Assembly: GCA_013399855.1 (NCBI GenBank)
Contig: VXAY01004289.1
Location: 1,368,243-1,432,242, forward strand
Reading direction: 5' to 3'
Source: Oxyruncus cristatus
Lineage: Eukaryota; Chordata; Aves; Passeriformes; Cotingidae
Length of the DNA: 64,000 bases
Shown here: positions 1 through 13,400 of the stretch, piece after piece
How positions within the stretch are numbered: position 1 is the first letter of the stretch
How the letters are laid out: each line of letters opens with the position of its first letter
The notes under the pieces: generated by a model
The model's input: the letters and a program-made list of their open reading frames with translations, nothing else
Database searches by the model: none
What the model was told of the DNA's origin: nothing
Position numbers and translations under genes: made by a program

Positions 1-1214
1 TCTTCCAATGCAGAGCAACGTGCTCTCTGAACCTCCCTGCTCATCTCGTCTTCCCACAGCTCCTCTGAGGTTTTCCTTGCCTTTGGCTTTTCCCAGTCAG
101 GGTAAACATGTTTAAGCCTTTACACTCTTGGAAATACAGTGTGGTGTGCGTCTGCTCTGAGACAGGAAACCAGTCCAAGGTGCTTTGTTGAGAGTCTTGG
201 TCCCAGGTATTTCCAAGAGCCACGTGAAGGTGAGCTTGGCCCTCTGGGACCTCCTAATAAAACTCGCTGGATGAAGGGATTTCCTGTCTCTCCATAAACC
301 CCTCACCCTCTGAGCTGGGTATGTTTACCAGCACGTGTCATTGCTGGGCCCTTTGTGAACAGGGGGATAGAGGGTCCAATTCCAGGGCTAGGGAGAGCAG
401 AGAGCTGCTTCACATGACCTTTCCACAGGGCAGATCATGTCTGGATTCCTGAGCCAGAAAGTGCCCTGGAGGTGCCACTGAAGGGGGTTTCCCACCAGAA
501 TACACACAGAACCAAAGTTCTCTCTGGATGACGTTCCCTTTCTAATGGAGGACAGATATCCAGCAGCAATGGATTGAACTGCAACAAAAGAGCTCCCTGT
601 GCCCCCAGGAGCTGCCATCCTGCTGGTTGGGAGCAGCCCCAGTGCTCATGGAACACAAAGCAAGGCCCTCCTCACCGTATTGCCTGATATCCAGAAGGAA
701 TCTGGCTTGGCTCCCTATTCCAGTTCTGTGGGGGTTTTTCGGTAGATGAAAGATCACCCACTGCTATTACTGAGGGTTTGAGACACCAGGTGTAACTGGG
801 CAGTGAAAGAGAAGATAGGGCTGAGCCTCTCAATTTGGGCTCAAATTGATAATGATAATGATAATGATAATGGTTCAATTTAGGTTTTATCAAAGAGGAG
901 AGAGAAGGAGGACAGAGAAGGCCGTTTGATCACACAGTGACCATCAGCCAAGTCATAACCTGAGGCAGGCACACGCTGGTTCAGGGAGAGGACAGGCTGC
1001 CCAGGGCTGGAATTATCTGTCTTTCTGTGCCTCTGGGCAGTGGAGCTGGTTCTTGGGAAGAGCTGGGATGGTATGGACACCTGGCTGGATGCAGGACACT
1101 GCTCAGGGTGCTCAGAGCTGAGTCTTCATCCCATATTTACATCTGAGGAGCTTTTGGCCCTGGGATGTGTTTGTTCATGTAGTGGCAGGACAAGGGTCCG
1201 TGGCTTCCATATGA
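1..1214. other. Intergenic sequence, no gene seen
   Basis: No exon, RNA gene or conserved motif could be supported here. By synteny the gene beyond the left edge would be GFER, but none of its coding sequence is visible. The only structure noticed is a short microsatellite near 847-872. Confidence 0.6.
847..872. repeat. ATGATA microsatellite
   Basis: About four copies of a 6-bp unit (GATAAT) in tandem. Confidence 0.8.
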
Positions 1215-1453
1215 CAGAGAGTAGGTTTAGATCAGGTATTGTGAAGAAACTCTTCCCTGGGAGGGGGGGGAGGCCCTGGCACAGGTTGCCCAGAGAAGCT
1301 GTGGCTGCCCCACCCCTGCAAGTGTCCAAGACCAGGGTGGATGGGGCTTGGAGCAACCTGGGCTAGTGGGAGGTGTCCCTGTCCATGGCAGGGAGTGGGA
1401 ATTGGACGTTCTTTGATGTCCCTTCCAACCCAAACCATTCTGTGATTCTATGA
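1215..1453 (+). mobile_element. CR1 LINE fragment, 3' end
   Basis: Carries the CR1 3' block (CTCTTCCCTGGGAGG, GTTGCCCAGAGAAGCTGTG, AGGTGTCCCTGTCCATGGCA) and ends with the CR1-type tail CATTCTGTGATTCTATGA. Only the last ~240 bp of the element is present, as usual for 5'-truncated copies. Confidence 0.95.
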
Positions 1454-2048
1454 CAACACTGGCACTGGTAGCTCCCATAATTTCTGAGAGCTTGCAAATA
1501 TTGATAAAGCTGCCAGAAATCCAGTTAAAGTATATCAGCAGGTGGGACAAAGCCATAAAGAACAAATATTTATAACAACTATTACACATATCAAGTGGTG
1601 CCTGATTTGTTCTTTACAACAACCCACGCTGTAAATCAGTTTTTAAGGCTGGTGTGAGCTCCTCCCGGGCTGCAGGTGACTGTGCAATATAACCATAGAA
1701 ACTCTGCGTGTCTCCCGGGAAATCTCTCGGGGCAGGACCTGCTGCCCCAGTGACCTCCCGCACACCCAGGGCCTGGTTCACTTCCCAGCACCGCTTGGGG
1801 TGTGATAAAACAAGCTGGATCTGCTCCCCGGCCCCCTGAACTCTGTCCCTGCTGCTACAGCCGCGACTATTTGCATGTTAAAAGCCGGGGGGCAGGTACA
1901 AGGTAAAAGGCACCCGGTAGTTTGCCAAACTCCGGAATTTCTGCGGGGCGGGGCGGAGGAGGAGACGGGAACGCCTGTGCCCTGCCTCCTGCTCCAGGGG
2001 ATTTAACCTGGGCAGTCCCGGCGGGAGCCGCAGCTCCGCAACCTGCGG
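1454..2048. other. Upstream region of NOXO1, no gene seen
   Basis: About 600 bases of intergenic sequence that becomes GC-rich toward 1900. It probably holds part of the NOXO1 promoter, but no TATA box or defined start site could be assigned. Confidence 0.4.
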
Positions 2049-2228
2049 CACAGCTCCCATCCCTCCCGCTCCCATCCCTCCATATCATCCCCCCAGCTCC
2101 CATCCCTCCAGCTCCCATCCCTCCAGCTCCCTCCCTCCAGGACGCATCCCTCCAGCTCCCTCCCTCCACATCATTCTTCCAGCTCCCATCCCTCCAGCTC
2201 CCTCCCTCCAGGACGCATCCCTCCAGCT
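2049..2228. repeat. Pyrimidine-rich minisatellite upstream of NOXO1
   Basis: Imperfect tandem copies of CCCTCCAGCTCCCAT-type units, with CCCTCCAGGACGCATCC variants, end about 30 bp before the NOXO1 start codon. The minus strand is rich in short G runs (GGGATGGGAG). It lies in the likely 5' UTR or core promoter. Confidence 0.85.
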
Positions 2229-2258
2229 CGCAGGCAGGGAGGAGCAGCCGTGGGGAAG

Positions 2259-5200
2259 ATGAGCTGCAGCAGGTACCCCGTGGATGTGAAGGCTGTTGGC
2301 TTCATGCAATGCAGAAAGCAGAAGGTATGTTAATTTTTATACTTTTTTTGGCCTTTTTTTTTTTTCCTCCTGAAATATATTATAAATCAGGAAACTAGAG
2401 GGTTTTGGAGTTAATTCTTCCAGGGGTGTGTTTGCTCATTCCCTGCAGCGTTGGGATGAGAGCCTTGGGATCTGGGACAAAGGGATTTTTGCGATGGGCT
2501 TAACACCACAAGAAAATTATTATCTTGGATTTTGCTCTCTTTCTGTCACGGCACCACAGAATCCTCCTGATTTCATTGATGATTACCCACTTGGAACCCT
2601 AAAACTAAGGAAATATTTTTGTAGCTTTAATGTTTAATTGAATTTTTTAATGTGATACTTTCAGCCTGAAGCCAGAACTATCCCACAGCTCCTGGCAAAC
2701 GCTGATTGCCTGAAGGCATCTCAAGTGGAACACTGTGATGAAATTGCATTTCTTTTCCCTTTTCTTTTCCCAGAACTACATGATGTTTGTGACTTGGTCA
2801 GACCAGAACAACATTCTCATCTACCGGACATTTGAAGACTTTAAGAAATTCCATGTAAGTGAGTTTTCAGTTCCTGAAATGTCAGGATTCCCGTCCTGGG
2901 GAGGGGAAGGAGCCCAGCTGGGTGTCAGGGCTGTGAGGAATCACCGTTCTCTCCTTCTCCTCGCTTTTAGAAAGAGCTGAAGAGAAAATTCCCCGTGGAG
3001 AATGGCTCCCTCAGGAGTTTACCCAGGTTTAAAGGTAAGAATAAATCCCTGATGGACCAACAAACATGTGAGCGGACAGCACAGTCATAAGTGGGGACAC
3101 AGACTGAAGCCTCGAGTCTGACCTTCCTCTGGAACAGGTTAAGACCTTTCTCTTGCTCCTGGCACAGCACCACTGGGTTATGTCAACGTGCTTGGGTCTA
3201 GAACAGACTTAAAATAACCCAGAAAGGCTTTTTTAATAGATAATTGCACTTGGGAAATTAGTATTACACTTTAAATATTAGCCCAGATCTCCTTGAAATA
3301 TTTACATGAGAAAAAAGATGAATTTTAGATGTTAAAAAAACTGTATCAGGAGCTATTAAAAAGGATGGGGAGGCAGGGACAGTGACTTTGTACAGTTTGG
3401 GATGGGGCAGGAAGGGTGGTGGGCGAGGACACCCCGTGTCAGGCAAAAGATGCTGCTCCCAAATACATCCAGACCCACTCTTGTCTTACACTAACTGTGC
3501 CCTTGTTACTTTGAAGGTGTGACTATGCAGCACAGGAAGGGTGGGAAGCTGAACAGGTGCCTGGAGATCCTGAAGCTGCTGGAAACCTACTCCCAGGAGC
3601 TGCTGAAAATGGATGCGAGAATCTCCCAGGGGGAAGACGTGAATCGGTTTTTCAAGGCACAGACCCAGGACCTCGACCCCTCCTTCCCTGAAAACAGGTG
3701 TGAAATCTGAGTTGTCCTTTTTGCTTGTTCACGAAACAGGAATGTTATGGAATGTGGGCGGAAAAGAAACACCAGGGCAGCAGAGCAGGGAAGTTTTGCT
3801 GGGTGCTTGAATCTAGGTTTGTGTTGTCCCTGATGCCTAAAGCTACTGCATAAGTGATTTTACCAAAATTAATACTAAACTCAACCTTCCGCCCGAGTTT
3901 TTGATGTGAAACTTTGCTTTGCAGTGTTGTGATCATGCCATCAGAATTTAGGAGGGAAAAGAAGCACCAGCCCATCTCCATCACCCTTCCCCAGGCGTCC
4001 CAGAGCTACCGCTGCATCGAGAGCTTCGAAACCAAGGACACCAAGAACAGGACGTTCACAGCGGCTCAGAAGGAAATTGTTGAAGTGTTAATCAAGGACA
4101 TGACTGGTATGTTTGAGGGGATTCTTCAGTGTCAGGGGTGAAGGGGCAGGTTGATTCATAGCCCACCAAATGCCAGGGTAGTGTCAGGAGTGCAGGTGTT
4201 TGTACTTGTGTGCTTATCTGGGGGGACAGTGAATGTCCCTCCTGTCTCTTTTGTCCATTATCCAGGGATTATGGTCATCTCTCAACTTGCAGGCTGTTAA
4301 AAACTGGGTGTTTTGCACTTTGTAGGGTGGTGGCTGGTGGAAAATGCAGACAAGCAGATTGCCTGGTTCCCAGCCTCATACCTGGAAGAGCTTGATGTCC
4401 ATGAGGACATCCAGAACACCTTTAGCTCAAGTGAGGAGGGTAAGTCTGCTCCTGGCTCTCTGGGATACCATGTTCCTACTTCAAAAATGAGTTCTGCAAA
4501 ACCCCACCACTCTAACCACTGATTAGAGTCCCCACCTGGATCTCTGGAGCTCTGACTCTTCTGGTCAGCTCTGTCATGGAATCACAGATTGGTTGGGGTT
4601 GGAAGGGACCTTAAAGACCATCCAGTGCCACCCCTGCCATGGGCAGGGACACCTTCCACTGTCCCCATCCAACCTGATCTTGGACATTTGCAGGGATGGG
4701 GCAGCCACAGCTTCTCTGGGCAACCTGTGCCAGGGCCTCCCCACCCTCACTGTAGAAAACTTCTTCCTCATATTCAACCTAAATCGATCAGTTTGGGGTC
4801 CTTGAGCAGCCAGTCCCTCTCAGGGGACACCTGCCCCACGGCTGAGCTGGTCTGCCACAGGGTGGGGGCACTTTCTGCACGGGGCAGATCCAACCTCCCC
4901 CTCTCCCACAGGCAGCCTGTACTTCGTGGTGCAGCCCTACGAGGCCCAGCAGGCGGATGAGCTCTCTCTGCACAGCGGGCTGGTCGTGGAGGTGCTCAGG
5001 AGGTCTGACAACGGCTGGTGGCTCATCCGGTAAGGAAGCTTTTCCAAGTCCTGCTTCCCCAGGGAGCTGGTTACCTGCTGCAGGTGCCGCTTGCCCCCTT
5101 CTCCCCATGGGGGGTGCACCCCTGAGCTGAATGTCCTTGGCCAGGGGTGGTTTCCCAGTCCTCACACCCCACGTACAGCAGGGGGCTGGGCCCTGTCCTG

Positions 5201-6043
5201 CTCTGCTCCCTCTCCTTGGTCCAAGCTGGCCGAAGGGCTCCTCTCAGTGTTCCTTCCATCCTTGCCCTCAGGTACAACGGGAGCACGGGCTACATGCCCT
5301 CCCTGTGCCTCCGGCCCTACAAGAATCCTCACCACAAGCTGCAGACCATCATCAGCTGCGGGCTCAACGTCTCCACCCCAAAACTCTGCTCCTCCCTGTC
5401 GGCCCCCCAGCCCCGGGGGGAGGCTGTGGCACAGCCCAGGGCACTGCCTGGCTCTTCCTTCAACCCAAATGAAGAGGACAGGAGCTCCCAGAGGAGCAGA
5501 TCCAGGTCTCTGCCCAGGGCCAGCTCCACCTCGGACCTGGAGTCCGAGAGCTCATCCCTGGGCTCGGGGAGCAGCAGCGAGCCGGGCGCCCGGCTGAGCT
5601 GGAAGCCCGACCTGTCCCGCTCTCTGCCCGAAGTGGAGCAGAACAGGAGCTCCCCTGCCCTGGCCACGCACAGCACCAAGTCCCCACGCCTCACCCCCAG
5701 GGACAGGAATGACTCTGGTTTCGTGGAGTCATCTGCAGCCGACCTGAGCTCGCCCCTCCCCGACCCCGACCCAGCCACGACCGTCCCCAAGGTGCCGGCG
5801 CGGCCCTCGGCCCGCGAGATCCTGCAGAGGTGCAGCACTGTCACCAAACGGGCCCTGCAGGGGCACAGCCCCCAGCCAGGCCTGCAGACACTGCTGCCCA
5901 GCCTGCACCAGTGTCCTGGGACAGGGGACAGGACACAGCCCGGGCAGAGCCAGGAACCCCTGACCAGAGCCCCACAGGAGCGTCAGCCCTTGGACTGTGG
6001 CTTCCCAAGGACACCACTGGATCCCAAGGAACACACCCACTGA
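2259..6043 (+). CDS. NOXO1: NADPH oxidase organizer 1 (NOXO1)
   Basis: Scaffold that links NOX1-p22phox at the membrane to the activator NOXA1; an adaptor, not an enzyme. Eight coding exons join in frame to 525 aa: 2259-2324, 2774-2854, 2971-3034, 3517-3697, 3925-4106, 4326-4439, 4912-5029, 5272-6043. The N-terminal PX domain (about 1-130) has the lipid-binding Arg40 in YRTFEDF. Two SH3 domains follow, about 159-214 ([16 protein letters not shown]) and 232-287 (ELSLHSG, GWWLIRY). Near the C-terminus a VPARPS motif (about 443) continues into a CSTVTKRAL segment that matches the NOXA1-binding tail of the mammalian protein. It is about 150 aa longer than human NOXO1 (about 370 aa); the excess is Ser/Pro/Arg-rich sequence in the last exon. 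The start was chosen because RYPVDV aligns with the mammalian N-terminus. TBL3 next door supports the identity. Confidence 0.95.
4576..4797 (-). mobile_element. CR1 LINE fragment in NOXO1 intron 6
   Basis: Minus-strand CR1 3' end: GGTTGGAAGGGACCTTAAAG, GCCATGGGCAGGGACACCTT and CTTCTCTGGGCAACCTGTG appear in reversed order. Confidence 0.95.
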
Positions 6044-6945
6044 CATCCATCCCCTCCTTGGGCAGCACCAATTCCTGCTGCAGCCTCACAGGGAGACTGG
6101 GAGCCAGAAGGGAGTCATTGGGAAAGGATTTAGTGGTTTAACTCCTCAGGGGAGTCAGGGCAGCTGCAGATCCAGCAGCTCCTAAGTCAGAGGTCACTTG
6201 GAATTCAGTAAGTTCTCCTTCAGGCTGGTGTTTATCCTGCCATGCAGGACATGAACAGTTGAACATTTCACAGTCACTGTTCCATTATTCCCCACACCAG
6301 GTGAGCTGCAGCCTCCCCACAGGGCAGACAAGTGTCACCAGAGTGACTCAGAGTCACCAATGGCACCCCAAGCTACAGCTCCTGGATGGTGGGAGGGATG
6401 GGATGATGCAGCTGTGTGATATCATTTACCTCAACCCCCTATTTTATATATACATATATTTAAATTGTTTGGGTTTTGGTGTTGGTTTGAGGGGTTTTTT
6501 TTACAGCTCTGATCAATTTAAGTAGTGGAAAGGCCATCAGATGGATTGGCTGCATCTGCTGAAGGGCTGTGAGAACAAAATACCTGGTGGGGAGGAACCT
6601 CATGCCTGGCTGTTCCCTCCAGCTGTGGCTGAGCAGGCACAGGAGCACAAAGAGCTTGTGTCCCAGCTGGGGACAGGGGTCACTTTTATGGACAAAACAT
6701 TCCCCTTCCCGGGGAGTCCGGTAGTTACTGAAACTCACAGCAATTCTCATCCTAAAGTGGTTGCTAGATTTGAGTTAGATAATTAGTTCCAGGAAAATCA
6801 AGACTTTTCTATACATTTCTGGCTTTGATTGTAGTTATTCTCCCTGTTAATATCTTTTTAGAAACAACTTGTGAGTTGTTTGTGTTGTTCCGAATTTCAT
6901 ACATTTTTGTCTTTGAAATAAAATACATGTAAACATCTCTGAAGT
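6044..6945 (+). other. NOXO1: NOXO1 3' UTR
   Basis: The sequence after the NOXO1 stop becomes AT-rich and ends at an AATAAA, so it is best read as a ~900-nt 3' UTR. No ORF of interest was seen in it. Confidence 0.7.
6917..6922 (+). terminator. AATAAA polyadenylation signal (NOXO1)
   Basis: The only canonical hexamer in the AT-rich tail after the NOXO1 stop. It lies about 460 bp from the converging TBL3 signal. Confidence 0.75.
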
Positions 6946-7384
6946 CCACCTGAGTTTTACACCTTAAAAGCTGGCTACCTGGGAAATTAAAATAGTGCTT
7001 CTCTCCCTCCCAGGTGCTAAATTTGGGGTGGGCACGGGTGAGAGACCTGCCTTGGTCCAGGCTGCATTTTGCTCAAGCAAAGGAAATATTTAATGGCACA
7101 ACAGTGATCAACACGCAGGGCCCAGCTGGGCTCAAGGACGTGATGTGACATTGCCAGGAGTGCCTCCCAGCTCCATAAATCCCAGTCTTTAAATCCCAGT
7201 AAAGCCCAACTACTTGTTGGGATTCTGCCTTTCCTCCAAACTAAATGATGTTTGAGCGCCTGGGCCTGAAAATTCAGGGTGTGAAAATACAAACCAGAGC
7301 TTGGCTAAAGAAATGACCCTTTCCTCTCATTTGGCCCCGAGGAGATTGGATGCTGGGCTTGTTTTACAAATTAACATTTAAAAA
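6946..7384. other. Spacer between convergent NOXO1 and TBL3
   Basis: Lies between the two facing polyadenylation signals. No gene, RNA or repeat recognised. Confidence 0.5.
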
Positions 7385-7390
7385 TTTATT
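7385..7390 (-). terminator. AATAAA polyadenylation signal (TBL3)
   Basis: TTTATT on the plus strand reads AATAAA on the minus strand, about 95 bp past the TBL3 stop codon. Confidence 0.8.
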
Positions 7391-7482
7391 ACAAAATACA
7401 GGAACTAAAAATGCAGTTACCATCCTGGTGGGACAGAGCTCAGGCTCTCCCCCTTTGGAAAGAGGAACTGGTGGGAGGAGGG

Positions 7483-10400
7483 TCACAGGGTGCCGTTGTC
7501 CTGCTGGGCTGTGTCCCCCAGCCTCATGTTGTGCCACATGAAGTCGATGAACATGGAGGCCTGGAGCAGCCGGCTGAGCCTCTGGAAGTGCCGCTCTGTG
7601 GGACAGGAGTGATCAGGGCAGTGGGAAAGAGCTCCATGGAACAGGCTGCAAACATTTCCCATGTCTGTAGACTGTGGAGCCAGGCTGGGAGAGCTGGGAG
7701 AAGGGAGGGCTCCAGGGAGACCTGAGAGCCCCTTGCAGGGCCTAAAGGGGCTCCAGGAGAGATGGAGAGGGACTGGGGACAAGGGATGGAGGGACAGGAG
7801 AAGGGGAAATGGCTTCCCACTGCCAGAGGGCAGGGAAAGATGGGATGTTGGGATGAAATTCTTCCCTTTGAGGGTGGGGAGGCCCTGGCACAGGGTGCCC
7901 AGAGAAGCTGTGGCTGCCCCATCCCTGCCAAGTGTCCAAGGCCAGGTTGGACAGGGCTTGGAGCAACCTGGGCTAGTGGAAGGTGTCCCTGCCCGTGGCA
8001 GGGGGGTGGATTAGCTGAGCTTTAAGGCCCTTTCCAAGCCAAACCATTCCAGGATTCTGTGCTCCAGGCCACAGGAGGAGACCCCAGGCCCGGCCCTGCA
8101 GCAACTCACCCGTGTAGGGCAGCAGGGACTCCACAGCAGGTTTAATGCCCGAGAACTGCAGGAGACTGTCGGGTGCCTCGTGCTTCAGGAGGATTTCCAT
8201 GACAGCCTGGGCCTCGTGGCAGTTCCGGGAGTTGGTGTTCCAGGTGACCAGGAATGCCAGCACTGCCTCTGTGGGGGAGGGACACCCGTGTCTTGGGTCT
8301 TACAGAGGTTCAGCGCCCGCAGACGGTGACTGACGAGCCCAGAGGGGCAAAATAACTACAGACAGAACTGCTCCTTGAGCCATCACACCCTAAATGTGTG
8401 GGGTGACAAGGCCTAATGTCCCTGAATGTCCCACGGCAGAGGATGGAGCTGGATGAGCTTAAAGGTCCTTCCAACCCAAACCATCCCATGGTTCTATTCT
8501 GTGATTCTAATTTCAGTTGAGAAAACAAGCCCCTGACCTGGAAGCTTTCAACACTTAAACCACATTGCAACAAACCTTTCTGATCCTTCCGGAGCCGAAC
8601 AATGTTCTCTTCCAAGTGCTTTCTCCCCTCAGGTTCCTTAAGGATGGCTGCAGAGAGAGAAGGGAGAGTCCAGCAAAGAGCCCAGGCTGAGAGCAGGGAG
8701 ACCACTGGTTACCTGGGGTGACTGCACTTAGGAACACAGGAAAGAGAGAGGGAACACTGAGGCTTTCAGACTAATAGTCAGACTTTGGAGCCTGGAAAGA
8801 GCGTTCTGGAGAGCAGAGGGCAGGAAAATGCCTTCAGAGCACGACATGGACTCACCCTTGACCACCATCAACACGGTGTGCGGCCGATCCAGGGAAATGG
8901 CCAAGCCCAGGGCTCTGAGGTACCTTTTCTCATGGAGCAGGTTAGAAAGCTCTTGCTCCCTGAAAAACAAATCAGGGTTGAGAGTGAGACCAGTGTTTGA
9001 GTGGCGGAAACAAACACTGTGCAAAGAGCAGCAGATCCGGCAGTAACAGTGTGCAGGGCGTTCATGCCAACAAGTCAGTGGTGCTTGTCAATAAATGCCT
9101 CGGTGCTCTCACTAAATATTGGGATTAGATGCAGCTGGATGGCTCCAGGTGTGGACAGTTCCACTGGACAGTTTGCCTTTCGCAGCTCTTAATTGCACAA
9201 GACCAACTCACTTCATAATCTGCTCCTCCTGTTTAGCTTGTGCTTCTTTCTCCTCAATTTCAGTGACATCCTATAAAAGAACAAGATAAAACTTTATCAG
9301 ATCTTGTTTTAATACACACGGATTTTTATTGAGCCATGGAGTGATTAGGAGACCGGTTTCTGCAGCAAGATCTCTAGGCCAAGTGATTTAAGGGTTAAAT
9401 CCAGAAACTCCCAACTTCCCTCCAAGCCACCAGTACCTGAGGCTGCTGGGGCCTGTCTGCTGCTGCTGGGGAAACACAATCTGGCCAAAAAATAACCCCA
9501 AACCCCAAGATAAGCCTTACTGACCCAATTACAAAGTGCAGAAAATGAGAACACATGAGGAACAAGCCACTGGCATCCTGAGTTCTACATTTATCCTGAT
9601 TATTAACCCAAAGAGGACTCAGGACCTCTGTGCTGTACCTGCCAGAGTGTGATGCAGGAGTCACTGGAGGCTGTCACCACCATGTCATCTTGTTTGTTGG
9701 AGTGAAGACCCCAGATTTTATCTTCATGACCATCTAATGTCTTCACACACTCATTTGTTTTAATTGTCCAGAGTTTTAAGAGACCATCAGATCCACTTTT
9801 GGAAGAGAAACACAATAACAAAAAAAAAAAATCACTGGATAGATCCATTCTTGCTCTGCCCCACCTCAAACATCAGATGAACTTGTCCCATTCCAGTGCC
9901 TTCCAAACAGGAGCAGAATTAAAAAAAACGTGCAGGGCAAGATGAAACCTTGGCTCTGCCTACTGTGCGTGTCCCCAGCCCAGCAATGCACAGCAGATAA
10001 ACAGAATCCATGGAATAAATGGAGAACAGGATTCATTTAGCCCCTGTAGAAAGCTTGGCCTAAATATGGCAAATTCCTATCAGTCTCAAATTCCTATCAA
10101 GGACTCTGCTGCTGATGATCAGCCAAGAGATTCCCTTCTGATCAGTCGTGGGTCTCCCCCAGACTCCTGGGACAGGCACAAACCTGCTGAGCAGTTGGGC
10201 CCCTCGGCTCACAAAGATGATCTTCAGCACTGAGGCATCGTGGCCCTCAAAGGTCTGGAAGGCAGAAAGGAAGCTCAGGTTCTGAAGGACCAAGGCCAAG
10301 GCTTTGGCGGGAGCAGGGGCAGGAGCTCCCCTCACCTTCAGGCAGCTGAAGTCCCGAAGGCCCCAGAGCTTCAGGGTCCCGTCTGCCGAGGAGGTGGCCA

Positions 10401-13400
10401 GGACCTGATCCACGGGGGAGAACTGCACGCACCAGATGCCCCGGCGGTGCCCCGAGAACACCCCCAGCAGGGAGCAGTCGCAGCAGGACCACAGCTTGGC
10501 CAGCCGGTCCTGCGAGCCCGTGGCCAGCAGCCTGTCGTTGGGGGACACTGCCACGCTGTTGATGTCCTGGGGGCACAGCAGCACGAAGCACTTCAGCCTT
10601 GGCCCCGGCGGGGAGCAGGGAACGAACGCAGGGGGAACGCGGCAGAGGGAGATTTAAGTGCCAGAGGCACGTTCTGAGCTCACGCGGAGCCTGACCTTGT
10701 TGTGGCCCCTCTCGGTCACTCTGGCATGGAGGGTTTCCGGACTGGAGATGGAGGCTGCTTTTGCTTTGGAAGTGAGGGATTCCGGGATATTCCAGATCTT
10801 GATTGTGCAGTCCTGGCTGCTGGTTACTACAAAGCTTTCCTTCAATCTGACAGGAACAAAAAACATCAAGGAGGCAAATCAGTGGCTTCTCCTGCCCAGG
10901 AAAAAAGGCCCTTCTCCATGACCGGGATCTCCACAAAGGGTCAGTGTTACCTGGAGCAGGCGACAGCGCCCACGCCGTGGGCATGGCCCAGCCCCTGTGC
11001 CACACAGACCACCCTGCCAGCCTTGCCCATCCTCCACACACGGATGCTCCTGTCCTGTGGGGGAGAGCACAGGAACCGCTCGAATTTCTCACAAGAGATC
11101 AGCTCCCTGGGCTTTCTCCACATCCCCAGCCTGACTGGTCCCGAATTTTGCAGCTTGAACCTTTGCCTGCCTTTGTCAGAGCAGGCGAGGACACATGGTC
11201 AGAGAGGATAAACCTCCAGCCTGGGGTTCCAGAGTGGAGATTTATGTTGGGGTCTATCAGAGGTTTATTTTTGGGAGTATCAGGACAGCTGGCACCTTTT
11301 CTCCCAACACAGAACCTCCCATCAGTCCCACACTAACAACCTGTCCGATCTCTAATTCCAGACCCAGGTGCCTGGAGAAGGAAACATCTCCTTCAGGCTA
11401 ATAAATACAATTGATTTCCCAGAGACAACATTAAAAAGGGATAATGAAGAACCTTATCTTTGGGGGATGCAGCAGACAGGAATTGTATGAATAAAAGGTC
11501 CTTTCTGGAGTGCTAAAAGTGGTACAGTTTTGCCCATAAAGATCACTAAAGTGAAGAGCTGCATTAAATGAAGAGCAGTGACACACCTTGGCACAGGTGA
11601 CGAACATCAGGCCTTTTCTGAAGACATCCAAAGCCATAATTGTTTCTAAACAGAAGGAGACAAAAGAGGTGGATGCACAGAAATACTGAAATGGGACAAC
11701 AGGAATGTGTGAGTTAATGAACTCACTGTCCTGAGGACAGGTCTGGGATATGACATTCACAATCCCTGTGGAGCGAGTGCCCCTCACAGCCCTTCAGCTC
11801 CAAACTGCCAGTGATGGGGACAAAGGGATATATCCTTTCTCCACGACTCCCAAACCTGTTGTGATGCTGCTCCAGACGGAACTCAAGGGCTCCAGCCTCC
11901 ACAAGAGCTCCAAGAGAAGCTGGACAAAGGAACCCCTGCCCCTCTCCCAGCCAGCACCCACCTGTGTGGCCGTAGAGGATCTGGCAGTGGGATGTTGCCA
12001 ACTCAAACACTTTCAGCTGGGGGCTGTTGGTGGCCACAACAATGTGAGAGTCACCAGGGCCCAGGAACTTCACATCCAGAACCTCCTCGTTGTACCCAGC
12101 GAGCTGGAATGGGAACAGTTCAGCAGGGAAAAGCTGCAGTGCTGGGATTTCTCATTCAATGCTGGGTGTAAGGATCTCTTTTACACATAAGCTGGAGCAC
12201 AGGAGGGATTTCTGGCTGGGCCTGTTCTGCTTTCTGGTTCTTATGTTGATCTGTGCAAAATTCCCCCAAACAGCCCCAGCAGTGAAGTTTCTGGTTTGGC
12301 ACCAAGCAACAATTTCAGAACAGGCCAGAGACAAGGGACAGAGCTTTTATCAGGAGCAGGGCTGATCCCAAATCAAGGATAAAGGCAAAAGAAGGCTGGG
12401 GTTGTCACCTGCTTGCGGAGCTGGAGGGTTTGTGCCTCGTAGAACATGATGTTGTGCTCCAGGGACACGGTGACGACCTCGCCCCGCGCGGGCACCGCCA
12501 GGCACTGGCACAGGCTGCGCTCGCTCGGCTCCTCCCGCGGCTCGAAGGGCACGGGCTGGCTGTACACACAGCCTGCACTGGCCACCTCCCACACCCTCAG
12601 GATGCCTGGAAAAGCCACGGGATACATCCTCTGTCACAGCCAGCCTTACACTGCGACTGTCCAAGCGATGCTACCTGAACCCAGGCACTGCCCGCGGGAA
12701 AAGCCGCGCAGCACCAAGGCAGGACCGGGCAGAGACCCAGCTGCAGTGGCACGAAAAGCCAAGAGAAGTGTTTTGCTTCTTCGGTCCAATTCAAACCTCA
12801 TTGCAGTTTGCAAATGCATGTACATATATTTACAGGTTTGAAAATGTATCTTTATATAGATAAACGTATCTGAGTATTAAATGTTTCAGAGCACGTCTGA
12901 CCCATCCTGCTCATCCCCAGCTGCCCCAGGAACTTGGGAGCAGGCTCTGCCCTCCAGCCCAAGCTTCTGCCATGCAAAGAACTCCCATCCCAGGAATAAC
13001 AGCAATCCCAGCCCCCAGGCGTGGCAGTGGCACTCCCTCACCTTTGCTGCCAGCTGTGACAAAGTGCAGCCCTTGTTTCTTCACGCCCAGCTGAGAGAAA
13101 TCCCCCTTCTCAGGCAACAACACGGCGGCTTCCACGGTCTGCAAGAGTCAGAGAGTCACAGAACCAGGGCTGGCCAAAAGCTCTGGGAGGGCAGAGAAAC
13201 CTCATTTCGTAACACACAGAACCTGAAGAGGGAGAGCTACTGTGGGACCACGACCTGGAAACTACAGAAGGATCCCAAAGGAGTAAATGAACCCCAGTGT
13301 CACCTCGTAGACGGGGATGGTCCGTTTGCTCTCCCTGCTCTCCAGGTCCCACACCATGCAGATCTTATCACGGCCAGAGCTGCAAAGGAAAAGGTGTTTC

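Noticed and set aside
1..2258. GFER coding exons at the left edge
   Set aside because: Synteny predicts the gene nearby, but no Erv1/ALR motif (CXXC with helical bundle) was seen.
5329..5847. 172-aa minus-strand ORF under the NOXO1 last exon
   Set aside because: GC-rich antisense shadow of coding sequence.
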